Of a stretch of DNA of 64,000 nucleotides, positions 17,799-25,845 are shown piece after piece. The stretch lies in assembly GCF_009192995.1 (NCBI RefSeq), contig NZ_SDID01000007.1, positions 1 to 64,000 on the forward strand. The letters run 5' to 3'. Below the pieces are notes generated by a model. That model was not told the origin of the DNA and ran no database searches. It was given only the letters and a program-made list of their open reading frames with translations. The number at the start of each line of letters is the position of its first letter. Within the stretch, counting starts at the first letter, position 1. The position numbers and the translations under genes were made by a program. The DNA is from Sulfurimonas indica (lineage in GTDB: Bacteria > Campylobacterota > Campylobacteria > Campylobacterales > Sulfurimonadaceae).

Positions 17799-17804
17799 AT
17801 TATA
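17799..17804 (-). promoter_or_regulatory. -10 box for a predicted leaderless mRNA (NosL-like gene)
   Basis: Consensus TATAAT on the minus strand, followed by exactly 6 nt and then ATG 17792. No ribosome-binding site can fit between a start 6-7 nt downstream of this box and the ATG. Confidence 0.6.
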
Positions 17805-17815
17805 CTCCCTTTGAG

Positions 17816-18292
17816 TTAATCTCGTCTCTTTTTGCCTTTTCCAAGGTCATCATAATGTAAAAACTTCTCTAAATCTTTTTTAAAATCATCATCCAAAGCA
17901 TCCCATATAAGCTTCTTTTTTGCATATCGTTCCAGATCTTCTTTTTTTGATTTTTTCAGATCGCGAATAAGATAATGATAGCGTACTAAATCTTTTGTAT
18001 AGTCACTGATCAGAGGCCAGTTTTTAATGATTTGATAACTTGTCTCTTCGTGGTTTGTAAAACTCCACTCATTAAACTCCCTATCCTCTTCATCTTTTTT
18101 AAAAGCGACAAAAGGCTTACCGATATCATGTAATAATGCAGCAGATAACATCTTAAAATCACCATGTTTAAGCGTATAATATACAACACGCAAGGTATGC
18201 CACAAGACTCCATGTTGATGCCATTTGTTTTGTGTAAAAAAGAGTGAGTCTAAAAATGGCTTTGAAAATATTTTATTATTTACTTCATTCAT
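17816..18292 (-). CDS. HD domain phosphohydrolase-like protein
   Basis: 158-residue soluble protein with a compact HD domain: an H near the start of the helix HTLRVV, the metal-binding HD in LLHDIGKP (about 54-61), and a further H in NHEETS. It resembles the HD part of tRNA nucleotidyltransferases and small metal-dependent phosphohydrolases. It has no fused domain and a lysine-rich C-terminus. The start overlaps the Xer recombinase stop by 4 bp (ATGA), so it is the last gene of the YfgM-like/BamB-like/Xer operon. Substrate unknown. Confidence 0.78.
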   Translation of the reverse strand: MNEVNNKIFSKPFLDSLFFTQNKWHQHGVLWHTLRVVYYTLKHGDFKMLSAALLHDIGKPFVAFKKDEEDREFNEWSFTNHEETSYQIIKNWPLISDYTKDLVRYHYLIRDLKKSKKEDLERYAKKKLIWDALDDDFKKDLEKFLHYDDLGKGKKRRD

Positions 18293-19116
18293 AAACTCTC
18301 CTTTGTTATAGGATGATATACAGATACCGTATCTTTTAGATCCTGCTTTTGTATGTGTGTATAGACCTGTGTTGTCAGTAGTGATGCATGTCCAAGCAAC
18401 TCCTGCACTACTCGTAAATCCGCACCACCTCGAATGAGCGAAGTCGCATAAGAGTGACGCAGTATGTGAGGAGATACTCCAAGATACTTCTGCGTGATTT
18501 TATAGGCAGATATACGACTCAGTTTACCACCTCTGTAGTTATACCATAAGTAATCTTTCTCAAACGGAGCCTCACGCAAGTACGTATCAATTGCCTCACG
18601 TGCTATGACTGCCAATGGAACTATGCGCTCTTTTTCCCCTTTTGCATGACGAATATGCAGCCATTCTCCTTCAATATCATTGCGTGAGAGCTCTAACGCT
18701 TCACTGATTCTCGCTCCACTTGCATACAAAAAGAGAATAAGTGCATAATCACGCAAACCTATCCAGCTACTTCTGTCAATAAGCTCCAGACCTTTTTGAA
18801 TCGCTTCATAAGAGAGAAACTTTGGTAAGAGCTTGGGAATTTTTGCAAGACGAAGCTTTGAGCGTTTATCTAAAAACTGTGACTTGTAACAAAAATCGAA
18901 AAAAGCATTGATTGAAGAGAGTTTACGATTGAGCGTTCTTTTGTTTTCATAACTCTCTAGTGCCCAAAGGAGTGTCACTGTATCGAGCTTTATAAGCGGT
19001 TTTTTGAGCTTCTCTTCAAAAAAAAGTAAATCACTCCTATAGGCTTCAATACTTTTTTTTGAGAGTGCCTTTGTGACTGTTATATACTCTATAAAAGCCT
19101 CTAACTCATTTGACAT
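18289..19116 (-). CDS. Xer-type tyrosine recombinase
   Basis: 275 residues: an N-terminal SAM-like core-binding domain (about 1-95) and a catalytic domain with the full set R136, K159, H217, R220, H243 and nucleophile Y252. It resembles XerC/XerD/XerH, which resolve chromosome dimers at dif; Campylobacterota usually carry the single-recombinase XerH system. It is embedded in a housekeeping operon rather than beside phage genes, so a chromosomal role is more likely than an integrase role. It overlaps the BamB-like gene by 1 nt (TAATG). Symbol withheld because xerH versus xerD cannot be decided by eye. Confidence 0.88.
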   Translation of the reverse strand: MSNELEAFIEYITVTKALSKKSIEAYRSDLLFFEEKLKKPLIKLDTVTLLWALESYENKRTLNRKLSSINAFFDFCYKSQFLDKRSKLRLAKIPKLLPKFLSYEAIQKGLELIDRSSWIGLRDYALILFLYASGARISEALELSRNDIEGEWLHIRHAKGEKERIVPLAVIAREAIDTYLREAPFEKDYLWYNYRGGKLSRISAYKITQKYLGVSPHILRHSYATSLIRGGADLRVVQELLGHASLLTTQVYTHIQKQDLKDTVSVYHPITKESL

Positions 19117-20105
19117 TATTCTACGAGGATTTTCTCATCATCTACATAAAAAACATTATCACCGACAAAAACAAAACCATCATCAAAATCAACTTCATGT
19201 ACAGTGTAGTCAAAGCTTTTTTTATCCACAACTATCATATAACCTTCTTTTTCAAGGATATAGAGCTTATCATTATGATTTATCATCCCAAGAAAGTGTG
19301 CAAAAGGAAGCTTGATTTTTGAATCTACCTGTAAGTCAGGAGTGAGTGCAAGAATCTCTCCCTGTTTTGTTGTAATATAGATAAGTTTGCCATCAAAAAC
19401 AATATTACGAATCTCATACTTTTGACGCAGCTCTTTTTGTGCCATTGCAAGGAGTTTATACGAAGTCGCTGCCAGAATTTTATTGTCTGCGATATTAAAA
19501 TAGATGACATTGTTAAAATAATCTTCCGAAGAGACTATAACCGTTCTTAAACGCTTTTTTAGCTTTGTATTTACAATAATTACTTTTCCGTCCAAAGTAG
19601 AAAAAAGTACTAAATCATTTAAAAAGAAAGGGTTTACAATACGCATATCATTGGCAATGACCTTGCCACCCTGTTCTCTAAAGAGTATCTCTTTTGTTTG
19701 CGTATCATAGAGAGCTATATCATCATTTGTAAAGAGTACGGCTAAGATGTTTCCAGAAACACTTGCACCTGCGATGGTCTTTTTTAGATCAATGTTTGTC
19801 TTCGTACCATCTTTTGTAGAAGTGAGTGTTACGTTTCCATCAATCGATGCACTAATGACTCTATTGTCACTCAGTGAGATAACTCTTTGATTCTCAGGAA
19901 TCGTTACATTAAGCTCACCATTTTCTGAGAGAACTTTTCTGTTTTCTAGCAGTGCTACATTTGCAGAAGTATCGACGATACTTTCATCCATTGCAGATGT
20001 TTTCTCCCAATCATTGGAGAGTTTTTTCGGTTCATAAACCTCTTTTGTACTACATGCACTCAATAAAAGTACAAGAAATGATAGTAAAAATATATTCTGC
20101 TTCAA
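19116..20105 (-). CDS. Lipoprotein with beta-propeller repeats, BamB-like
   Basis: 329 residues. A lipoprotein signal peptide has lipobox LLSAC with the cysteine at about 18. The mature part shows repeating short beta-strand units typical of PQQ/WD-type propellers. Gene order (helical YfgM-like gene immediately upstream, 3 bp away) mirrors yfgM-bamB of E. coli, which suggests a BamB-like role in outer-membrane protein assembly or as a scaffold. Sequence similarity to BamB is not obvious by eye, so the functional label rests on fold and context. Confidence 0.65.
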   Translation of the reverse strand: MKQNIFLLSFLVLLLSACSTKEVYEPKKLSNDWEKTSAMDESIVDTSANVALLENRKVLSENGELNVTIPENQRVISLSDNRVISASIDGNVTLTSTKDGTKTNIDLKKTIAGASVSGNILAVLFTNDDIALYDTQTKEILFREQGGKVIANDMRIVNPFFLNDLVLFSTLDGKVIIVNTKLKKRLRTVIVSSEDYFNNVIYFNIADNKILAATSYKLLAMAQKELRQKYEIRNIVFDGKLIYITTKQGEILALTPDLQVDSKIKLPFAHFLGMINHNDKLYILEKEGYMIVVDKKSFDYTVHEVDFDDGFVFVGDNVFYVDDEKILVE

Positions 20106-20108
20106 AAT

Positions 20109-20705
20109 CTATTTTACTCCGTAATGCATTAATGCACTTGTTACCTGAGCCATAGAAGAGTTTGCACTGATCATACTGAGTTTGTTATGTGCTTCGTCAA
20201 TTTTACCCTCTTGCATTAAGAGAATAGCGCTCATAACCATCGCCAAATCTTTATAGATGGCATTTTGTTTTCCTGAGTATGCCGCTAGTGCTGCTAAATC
20301 CTCTTTATACTCCGCTGCTTCATATTGCGCTGTATCATTGACTATCAAAGCTTTTGAGTTTTTAAGTTTTTCCAGTTCAGCCGCACTCTCTTGAGCTATT
20401 GCCTGAGAATAAAGCCATACATCATGTAACTGAGGCGAAAGTGATTCAAGTCTTGCGAGTGCTAGTTCATCTTTAGGATTTTTTTGCAGCTCTGCCAAAG
20501 TCTCATTTGCAGACTCAATTCTGTTTTGCTCACTTGCTTCATATGTAAGATTTGCAACAACAATTAAAACAATTGCAACAACAGTACCAATCAAAGGCTT
20601 TTTATATTTTTTTACAAATCTCTCTGTAATCACCGCTTTTTCAAAAAACTTCTCTTCTGAATTCAGCTCATCTTTTACCATCTCTATATTTTCTTTTAAA
20701 CTCAA
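20109..20705 (-). CDS. YfgM-like membrane-anchored helical repeat protein
   Basis: 198 residues: a charged N-terminus, one transmembrane helix at about 36-52 (PLIGTVVAIVLIVVANL), and a helical, TPR-like periplasmic domain. This matches the architecture of YfgM, an ancillary SecYEG/PpiD-associated protein. Translation starts at TTG 20705 after a GGGAAA purine stretch; the next in-frame ATG is well inside the protein. It leads the operon with the BamB-like lipoprotein. A PpiD-like gene occurs elsewhere in this window (61797-63263). Confidence 0.65.
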   Translation of the reverse strand: MSLKENIEMVKDELNSEEKFFEKAVITERFVKKYKKPLIGTVVAIVLIVVANLTYEASEQNRIESANETLAELQKNPKDELALARLESLSPQLHDVWLYSQAIAQESAAELEKLKNSKALIVNDTAQYEAAEYKEDLAALAAYSGKQNAIYKDLAMVMSAILLMQEGKIDEAHNKLSMISANSSMAQVTSALMHYGVK

Positions 20706-20838
20706 AACTTTTCCCTTATCTATACATACATCTGCATTTTAAAATTTCATAATATTATCGCATAGTTTGTTAAAGTTTCATCAAACAAATAAGGTTTCTA
20801 TGTTAAAATCTACAAATTAAATTATATACGGAGAAATT

Positions 20839-21129
20839 ATGCAAGTAGATGACGCACTATTAAGCAGATTAGAAAAATTATCATTTTTAAAAATAAGTGA
20901 AGACAAACGTGAAGAAATCATTGAACAACTCTCCGAGATTGTCGGCTTTGTAGATAACCTCAGCGAATTAGATACCGAAGGTGTCGATGCAACATTTGCA
21001 ATGAGTGATGCAGCTACTCCTTTGCGTGAGGATACGCCAGACTGCAATCCAGAAATCCATGAAGAGATTCTCAAACATGCACCAAAAAGTGCAGATGACT
21101 TCTTTATAGTACCAAAAATCATCGAGTAG
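20839..21129 (+). CDS. gatC: Asp-tRNA(Asn)/Glu-tRNA(Gln) amidotransferase subunit C
   Basis: 96-residue GatC, which stabilises the GatA-GatB complex that converts Asp-tRNA(Asn) and Glu-tRNA(Gln) to the amidated forms. The typical helical start (LLSRLEKLSFLKIS), the IVGFVDNLSELDTEGVD segment and the PLREDTP motif are present. Length is normal. GGAG lies upstream of the ATG. It is separated from gatA and gatB, which are not in this window, and leads an operon with an ArsC-like gene (2 bp gap) and pilT. Confidence 0.95.
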   Translation: MQVDDALLSRLEKLSFLKISEDKREEIIEQLSEIVGFVDNLSELDTEGVDATFAMSDAATPLREDTPDCNPEIHEEILKHAPKSADDFFIVPKIIE

Positions 21130-21131
21130 CA

Positions 21132-21473
21132 ATGATAAAAGTTTACGGTATCAAAAACTGTGACAGTGTAAAAAAGGCACTGAAGTTTTTTAAAGAAAAC
21201 AACATTGCATTTGAACTCATCGACTTTAAACAAGAGCCACTTCCATGTGAAAAAATCACCGCGTGGTTAGAAAAAGTAGATATCAACAAGCTTTTTAATT
21301 CACGAAGCACGACATATAGAAATCTCAAACTAAAAGAGCTCAATCTTGATGATGCCCAAAAAGCAGAATGGCTTTGCAAAGAAAATCTTCTCATTAAAAG
21401 ACCTGTTGTAGAGTTTGACGATAAGCTTACAGTAGGCTATAATGAGCAAGAATATATTCAAAATTTCAAGTAA
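21132..21473 (+). CDS. ArsC/Spx-family (YffB-like) protein
   Basis: 113-residue thioredoxin-like protein of the ArsC family. C10 in the IKNCDSVKKA segment is the only N-terminal active-site cysteine (no CXXC), and the C-terminal KRPVVEFDDKLTVGY motif is the substrate/thiol-binding region of ArsC-like proteins. True arsenate reductase activity is uncertain, and YffB-like proteins of this size are often uncharacterised thiol transferases. Between gatC and pilT, with gaps of 2 and 12 bp. Confidence 0.85.
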   Translation: MIKVYGIKNCDSVKKALKFFKENNIAFELIDFKQEPLPCEKITAWLEKVDINKLFNSRSTTYRNLKLKELNLDDAQKAEWLCKENLLIKRPVVEFDDKLTVGYNEQEYIQNFK

Positions 21474-21485
21474 ACAGGAGCTTTT

Positions 21486-22589
21486 ATGAGTGAAGAAGTT
21501 GCAACACCATCCGAAGGTGCAAACAAAAGATTAGACATCAAAAAATTACTCAAAAGTGTTTTAGCGTTCAAATCTTCTGACTTACACCTTGTTGTTGGAA
21601 GTGAACCACAAATCAGAATAGATAAAGAGCTACGTGCTCTAAATCTTCCGGTTTTAACAGCAAATGATGTTGAAGAGATGGCCTACTCTCTCATCGAAGA
21701 CAAGCAGAAAAAAGAGTTTGAAGAGCATAATGAACTTGACTTCTCTTTTGAGTTGAAAGATATTGGACGTTTTCGTGCCAACTACTACCGTACTATTCAC
21801 GGAATCGGTTGTGCTTTTCGTATGATTCCAATTGATATTCCTACTCTAGATGAGTATGGAAACCCTCCAATCTTTAAAGAACTTGTAAAAAAAGAAAAAG
21901 GGCTTATTTTAGTTACCGGTCCAACAGGTTCAGGTAAATCAACGACACTAGCTTCCATGTTACATGAGATCAATATGACAGAACGTCGTCACATTATCAC
22001 GATTGAGGACCCGGTAGAGTTTGTGCATAAAAACATCAAGTCACTCTTTTCACAACGTGATGTAGGAAGTAATACAGAGTCATTTGCAACAGCATTAAAG
22101 TATTCACTCCGTCAAGACCCTGATATTATTCTCATCGGGGAGATGCGTGATGCCGAGACAATCGGTGCAGCTCTGACTGCCGCTGAAACCGGTCACTTGG
22201 TTTTTGGAACACTCCATACCAACTCAGCTCCTAGTACTATTAACCGTATTATCGATGTTTTTAGTGGTGAAGAGCAAGCTCAGGTTCGTGCACAGTTGGC
22301 ATCTTCTTTAGTCGCTGTAATTTCTCAGACACTGATTCCTCGTATCGGAAGTGGTAAAGTGGCAACACAAGAGATTTTGATCACAAATCCTGCAATTCAA
22401 AATCAGATTCGTGAAGATAAAGTACACCAAATCTACTCACAAATGCAACTCAACCAACAAGAGACATTTATGACTACACAAACACAACAGCTAATTGAAC
22501 TCCTTCAAAAAAGAGTTATTACAAAAGAAAATGCTATCAAAAACTCGAACCGTCCAGAAGAGTTAATGAAAATGATAGAAGGGCTGTAA
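21486..22589 (+). CDS. pilT: Type IV pilus retraction ATPase PilT
   Basis: 367-residue hexameric secretion ATPase that powers pilus retraction and twitching motility. The Walker A motif GPTGSGKST is at 145-153, the Asp and His boxes follow (TIEDPVEF, then GTLHTNSA), and Walker B is in DPDIILIGEMRDAETI. The C-terminal AIQNQIRED segment corresponds to the AIRNLIRE retraction motif. Preceded by a purine-rich ribosome site (AGGAG). Last gene of the gatC operon; no other pilus gene is in the window. Confidence 0.95.
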   Translation: MSEEVATPSEGANKRLDIKKLLKSVLAFKSSDLHLVVGSEPQIRIDKELRALNLPVLTANDVEEMAYSLIEDKQKKEFEEHNELDFSFELKDIGRFRANYYRTIHGIGCAFRMIPIDIPTLDEYGNPPIFKELVKKEKGLILVTGPTGSGKSTTLASMLHEINMTERRHIITIEDPVEFVHKNIKSLFSQRDVGSNTESFATALKYSLRQDPDIILIGEMRDAETIGAALTAAETGHLVFGTLHTNSAPSTINRIIDVFSGEEQAQVRAQLASSLVAVISQTLIPRIGSGKVATQEILITNPAIQNQIREDKVHQIYSQMQLNQQETFMTTQTQQLIELLQKRVITKENAIKNSNRPEELMKMIEGL

Positions 22590-22599
22590 AAGCCTTTCT
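22577..22599 (+). terminator. Probable terminator of the gatC-pilT operon
   Basis: Nine-pair stem (AGAAGGGCT / AGCCTTTCT, one G-T pair) with a 5-nt loop overlapping the pilT stop codon. It is followed a few bases later by a T-run at 22607-22613 on the plus strand. The gap before the T-run makes it imperfect. Confidence 0.5.
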
Positions 22600-23080
22600 A
22601 CTCCTCTTTTTTTAGAACAACATTTCCCAAACCTGTTTTAACAGGATAGCCGGCTTTTGCCCAACCTTTCAGACCACCTTTGAGTGTTGTTACATTTTTA
22701 TAACCCATTTTTCGCAGCACTTCTGCAGCCAATGCTCCACGGCCACCTCGACGACAATATGTCACAATAACAGCATCTTTGTCTTTTATCTCTTTATCTA
22801 CTTTCCACTCTAAATTCCCACGTGTGATAGTATGGAAATTCTCTTTATTAAATTCATCATAAGGGATACTCCCTTCCGAACGCTGCTCGCTCTCACGTAC
22901 ATCAAGAACGATAACATCCTCACCCTCATCCAACATATACTTGAGCTTTTGAGGTGTTATTTCCCCAACTTCTTTTTTAGCTTCATTGATTAAGTCCATC
23001 TTGCTCATCTCTTTTGCCATTACCAATGTACTTGATGCCAAGATACCTATAAACACAACTTTTAAGAATCTATCTTTCAT
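22598..23080 (-). CDS. Periplasmic rhodanese-domain sulfurtransferase
   Basis: 160 residues: a Sec signal peptide (about 1-22) then one rhodanese domain with the substrate loop C109-R-R-G-G-R and the structural LDVRE motif at 59-63. It probably binds or transfers sulfane sulfur in the periplasm, sensible in a sulfur-oxidising organism. It is divergent from an ArsR-type regulator, and two identical palindromes lie between them, so repression by that regulator is likely. AAGGA precedes its ATG. Confidence 0.9.
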   Translation of the reverse strand: MKDRFLKVVFIGILASSTLVMAKEMSKMDLINEAKKEVGEITPQKLKYMLDEGEDVIVLDVRESEQRSEGSIPYDEFNKENFHTITRGNLEWKVDKEIKDKDAVIVTYCRRGGRGALAAEVLRKMGYKNVTTLKGGLKGWAKAGYPVKTGLGNVVLKKEE

Positions 23081-23141
23081 TTCATTCCTTGATTTGATTT
23101 TACATACTCTATCAAGAGTCTGTAAAATTTATATAAAATCT

Positions 23142-23153
23142 ATTTAGCTAAAT
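23142..23153. promoter_or_regulatory. Palindromic operator, copy 1 (ATTTAGCTAAAT)
   Basis: Perfect 12-bp palindrome in the divergent rhodanese/regulator intergenic region. It lies on the rhodanese side, near the predicted -35 region of that gene. Identical to copy 2, with centres 24 bp apart. Confidence 0.75.
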
Positions 23154-23165
23154 TCGAATTTAGGC

Positions 23166-23177
23166 ATTTAGCTAAAT
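23166..23177. promoter_or_regulatory. Palindromic operator, copy 2 (ATTTAGCTAAAT)
   Basis: Second identical 12-bp palindrome. It overlaps the expected -35 position of the regulator promoter (-10 TATAAT at 23192-23197), consistent with autorepression. Confidence 0.75.
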
Positions 23178-23191
23178 AGCTTCAAGTATGC

Positions 23192-23197
23192 TATAAT
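23192..23197 (+). promoter_or_regulatory. -10 box of the ArsR-type regulator gene
   Basis: TATAAT, 38 bp before the ATG at 23236; AAGGG at 23226-23230 serves as the ribosome site. Confidence 0.6.
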
Positions 23198-23235
23198 CTT
23201 TTTTATAAAATGTCAAGCAATGAATAAGGGTATGT

Positions 23236-23610
23236 ATGTTAGATATGCAGCAGAAGATAAAAATTTTTAAAGCATTGGGGAATGAAACACGATTTCTTAT
23301 TTTTAAAAATATATTTACAGGTGGTTATACCTGTTCCATTGATAAAAAAGACCCAAATGTTCAGGTAAGCCCTCATGCAACATGTGTAAGCACTATCGCT
23401 GAGCATTTTAACTTCTCTTTACCTACTATTTCAAAGCATTTAAAAGAGTTGCGTGAGGCCAATATTGTCACTATGGAGAAAAAAGGGAATAAAATCTATA
23501 TTGAACCAAATATTGAAACAATACGAGAGCTCGGCAGTTGTTTTAGTACACTCGTTGAGAATTTTGAAAACAACCGAGAAGCCTTTTTTGGAGAAGTAAC
23601 CCTCAGCTGA
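23236..23610 (+). CDS. ArsR-family winged-helix transcriptional regulator
   Basis: 124 residues with an ArsR/SmtB winged helix: ALGNETRFLIFKNI at about 14-27 and the recognition helix region NFSLPTISKHLKELREANIV. Cysteines at about 33 and 57 (YTCSID and HATCVST) could sense thiol, persulfide or metal; the classical ArsR metal box is not evident. It is divergent from the rhodanese gene and probably binds the two ATTTAGCTAAAT palindromes. The likely signal is a sulfur species, inferred from the rhodanese partner. It ends flush against the convergent methyltransferase gene. Confidence 0.88.
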   Translation: MLDMQQKIKIFKALGNETRFLIFKNIFTGGYTCSIDKKDPNVQVSPHATCVSTIAEHFNFSLPTISKHLKELREANIVTMEKKGNKIYIEPNIETIRELGSCFSTLVENFENNREAFFGEVTLS

Positions 23611-24615
23611 TTATTGCTTGCGAAAACGTATCATTTTAAAACGCTCACCCAAAAAGTTTGGCATGATAAGGATTTTTGCTTTTTCTAACTCTTGTTTATA
23701 GATCTTCTCATCTGCATTTTTTTGAAGCATCTCCAAAAGTTCTAAAAGTCCCATATCAACAAGAGCCACCATCTGTGCTTTAAACTCTACAAAATCAACT
23801 CCAGCTTCAATATAAGCATCTTTTACATGCTCAAAGGTCACATCATAGGTAATATCACTCTTTTTAAAAAGCTGTTCTCTTGGAATGTAATCTTCATTAT
23901 CTTCAGGGAGAAAAAAAGGAAGTACTTTATGTTTCGTATAGACACGCAGTGAAAAATCTGGTCGAGCCTGCATCTCACCATAATCAAAGCTCATAAATTC
24001 AAACTGCTCTGCAGCTCCTGCCATCTCACGTGCAAACTCTTCATAGCCAACAGCTATCTCACCTCTGTCTTTATGGTACTTTTTCGCTTTTTGCTCTACC
24101 CAATCATCTTTTTGATCAAATATCACTTCATGATCTTCAACTCGTGCCACATCACCCTTGAAGTAGAGTTCACAAGGAAATGCATCAAATATCTCATTTG
24201 CAATAAAAAAAGCATTCTCGACATGCATCTCACGCAGAGATTTATAGTGTGTGAGCTTTACAACATCACCAAAACTCTCTGCAAAATATTCTCTCTGTTG
24301 CCTCTGCAGATCATCAAAACGCTCAATGATGACAAAGTTAAACGAAGAGAGCAATGCCGGTCTTAACGTATAAAGAAACTCACACACATCAGCCAAAAAG
24401 TAACCATGATGCGCACCAATCTCACAAATCGTTGCATCAGGCTGTAAAAATCCCTCATCCACCAAAGCAATGATATGCTTGGCAATGGTACCACCAAAAA
24501 ACTTGCTTGTACTTACTGCTGTATAGAAGTCACCCTCTTTCCCTATGTTTTTATAGGTCGTATAGTAACCATCTTCACCATAGAGCCACTCTGTCATATA
24601 TTCACTGAATTTCAT
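23611..24615 (-). CDS. NDUFAF7/MidA-type SAM-dependent methyltransferase
   Basis: 334 residues resembling the Methyltransf_28 family (PF02636), whose mitochondrial member NDUFAF7 methylates an arginine of complex I. The N-terminal YGEDGYYT and GDFYTAVSTSKFFG segments and the SAM-binding CEIGAHHGYF motif (about 62-71) are characteristic. The bacterial target is unknown. Its start abuts the TolC-like stop with no gap, so it is the last gene of the five-gene operon beginning at 29540. Confidence 0.87.
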   Translation of the reverse strand: MKFSEYMTEWLYGEDGYYTTYKNIGKEGDFYTAVSTSKFFGGTIAKHIIALVDEGFLQPDATICEIGAHHGYFLADVCEFLYTLRPALLSSFNFVIIERFDDLQRQQREYFAESFGDVVKLTHYKSLREMHVENAFFIANEIFDAFPCELYFKGDVARVEDHEVIFDQKDDWVEQKAKKYHKDRGEIAVGYEEFAREMAGAAEQFEFMSFDYGEMQARPDFSLRVYTKHKVLPFFLPEDNEDYIPREQLFKKSDITYDVTFEHVKDAYIEAGVDFVEFKAQMVALVDMGLLELLEMLQKNADEKIYKQELEKAKILIMPNFLGERFKMIRFRKQ

Positions 24616-25845
24616 CTACTCTCCACTATTTACATACATCTCATAGAGTGTTAACAACTCTAACTGCTTGTCTATCTCATATATCTCTGTATCTATATTT
24701 TGTATCTCCAAAGAGTTTTTGAGCGTATCGACATCGTACTCTGTCTTGTACCCTGCAGCAAAAAGCTCTTTTGTATCACGAAGTAACTTACTATAGAGTT
24801 CTTTGTTCTCTTTTGAAAGTGCTATTTTCTTGTCAAAGTTTTCAATATTATGCATGACCTGTTCAAAAAGAGCCTGCAGTTCTCTTTGTTTGTCTTTTTT
24901 AAGTAGCTGTGCTTTGAGATAATCTACACGTGCTGATTCAATATCACGAAATGTATTGATATCCAAAGGAACAGTTGCCCGAAAACCATAATCATAATAA
25001 TTTAACTCGTTCGAACTGTCAAAGAGACTACCACCAGCATAGAACTGCTGCCCACTGCTTTTACTCCAGTTATACCCGGCTGTGATGTTTACGCGAGGAA
25101 GATACTTTGCGACACGCACATCTTTAGCATATCTGTTTTTTTGAATCTCAGCATCTCTTTGTTTAAGTACGATATTATGTTTGATAAACTGCTCTGGTGT
25201 CAAATATTCAAGATGTGGAATCCTTGCTGTTTTATAGTCCAGATCACTCAAGGTCTGAAACTGTGTCACAAGTTTTTCTTTTACTGTCTCTATATCATAA
25301 AGTGTCTGGATGACTATATTTCTTTGAATGATTGCATTGTCCAAGAAACCAGAATCCAGCTGTCCACTAAGATACTGCTCTTTTTTCTGTGCCAGATTTA
25401 TTTCGGAGTTTTTGATTAAAAGTTTCTGTTTTTTTACTTTTAAAGCAGTCTGCTTTATCTGCATAAGCAGTGCTACGGCATCTTTTATCATCTTTCGTTT
25501 TGCAACATCAATGCTGTAGTCCGAATAGCGCCTGCTTGCATTGGCAAATTTGATACCATAATAGATACCACCACTTTGAAAAATCGGTTGGTCCATCTTA
25601 ATGGCAGCACTCTCATTTTGCTGCTCTTTTTCATAGGGTTTTGAGCGTGAAAATGAGTAGTTTATATTGAGCGGTGCTATCCATGAATCACGCAGTTTTG
25701 AGCTCTCTGCTGCATTCTTTTCATAATCATACCCAAATGCATCTTGCTTGTATTTTGAGATATAAGCATCTAAACTTGCATTGTTCTCATTGGCAAAAAG
25801 ACTAGAGCCCAGAAACAGCAGCAGTGAGAGCTTTAAAGCCTTCAT
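24616..25845 (-). CDS. TolC-family outer-membrane efflux protein
   Basis: 409 residues with a Sec signal peptide (about 1-18) and two long alternating helix/strand repeats typical of TolC/OEP channels, including IKMDQPIFQSGGIYYGIKFA early and LDINTFRDIESARVDYLKAQ late. It would form the outer-membrane duct of a type I or RND exporter. ATG 25845 is chosen (GAGGA just upstream) over TTG 25848. The gene overlaps the end of argD by 44 nt, so the signal peptide and the ArgD C-terminus share DNA. The matching adaptor is three genes upstream; no transporter is in the operon. Confidence 0.87.
   Translation of the reverse strand: MKALKLSLLLFLGSSLFANENNASLDAYISKYKQDAFGYDYEKNAAESSKLRDSWIAPLNINYSFSRSKPYEKEQQNESAAIKMDQPIFQSGGIYYGIKFANASRRYSDYSIDVAKRKMIKDAVALLMQIKQTALKVKKQKLLIKNSEINLAQKKEQYLSGQLDSGFLDNAIIQRNIVIQTLYDIETVKEKLVTQFQTLSDLDYKTARIPHLEYLTPEQFIKHNIVLKQRDAEIQKNRYAKDVRVAKYLPRVNITAGYNWSKSSGQQFYAGGSLFDSSNELNYYDYGFRATVPLDINTFRDIESARVDYLKAQLLKKDKQRELQALFEQVMHNIENFDKKIALSKENKELYSKLLRDTKELFAAGYKTEYDVDTLKNSLEIQNIDTEIYEIDKQLELLTLYEMYVNSGE

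Noticed and set aside
18289-19116. Tyrosine recombinase as sign of an integrated element
   Set aside because: It is embedded by overlaps in a housekeeping operon, with no phage, transposase or attachment-site duplication nearby.
21132-21473. ArsC-like gene as evidence of an arsenic-resistance locus
   Set aside because: No arsB or acr3 transporter or ars regulator is adjacent, and YffB-like relatives are common housekeeping proteins. The ArsR-type regulator at 23236 is paired with a rhodanese instead.
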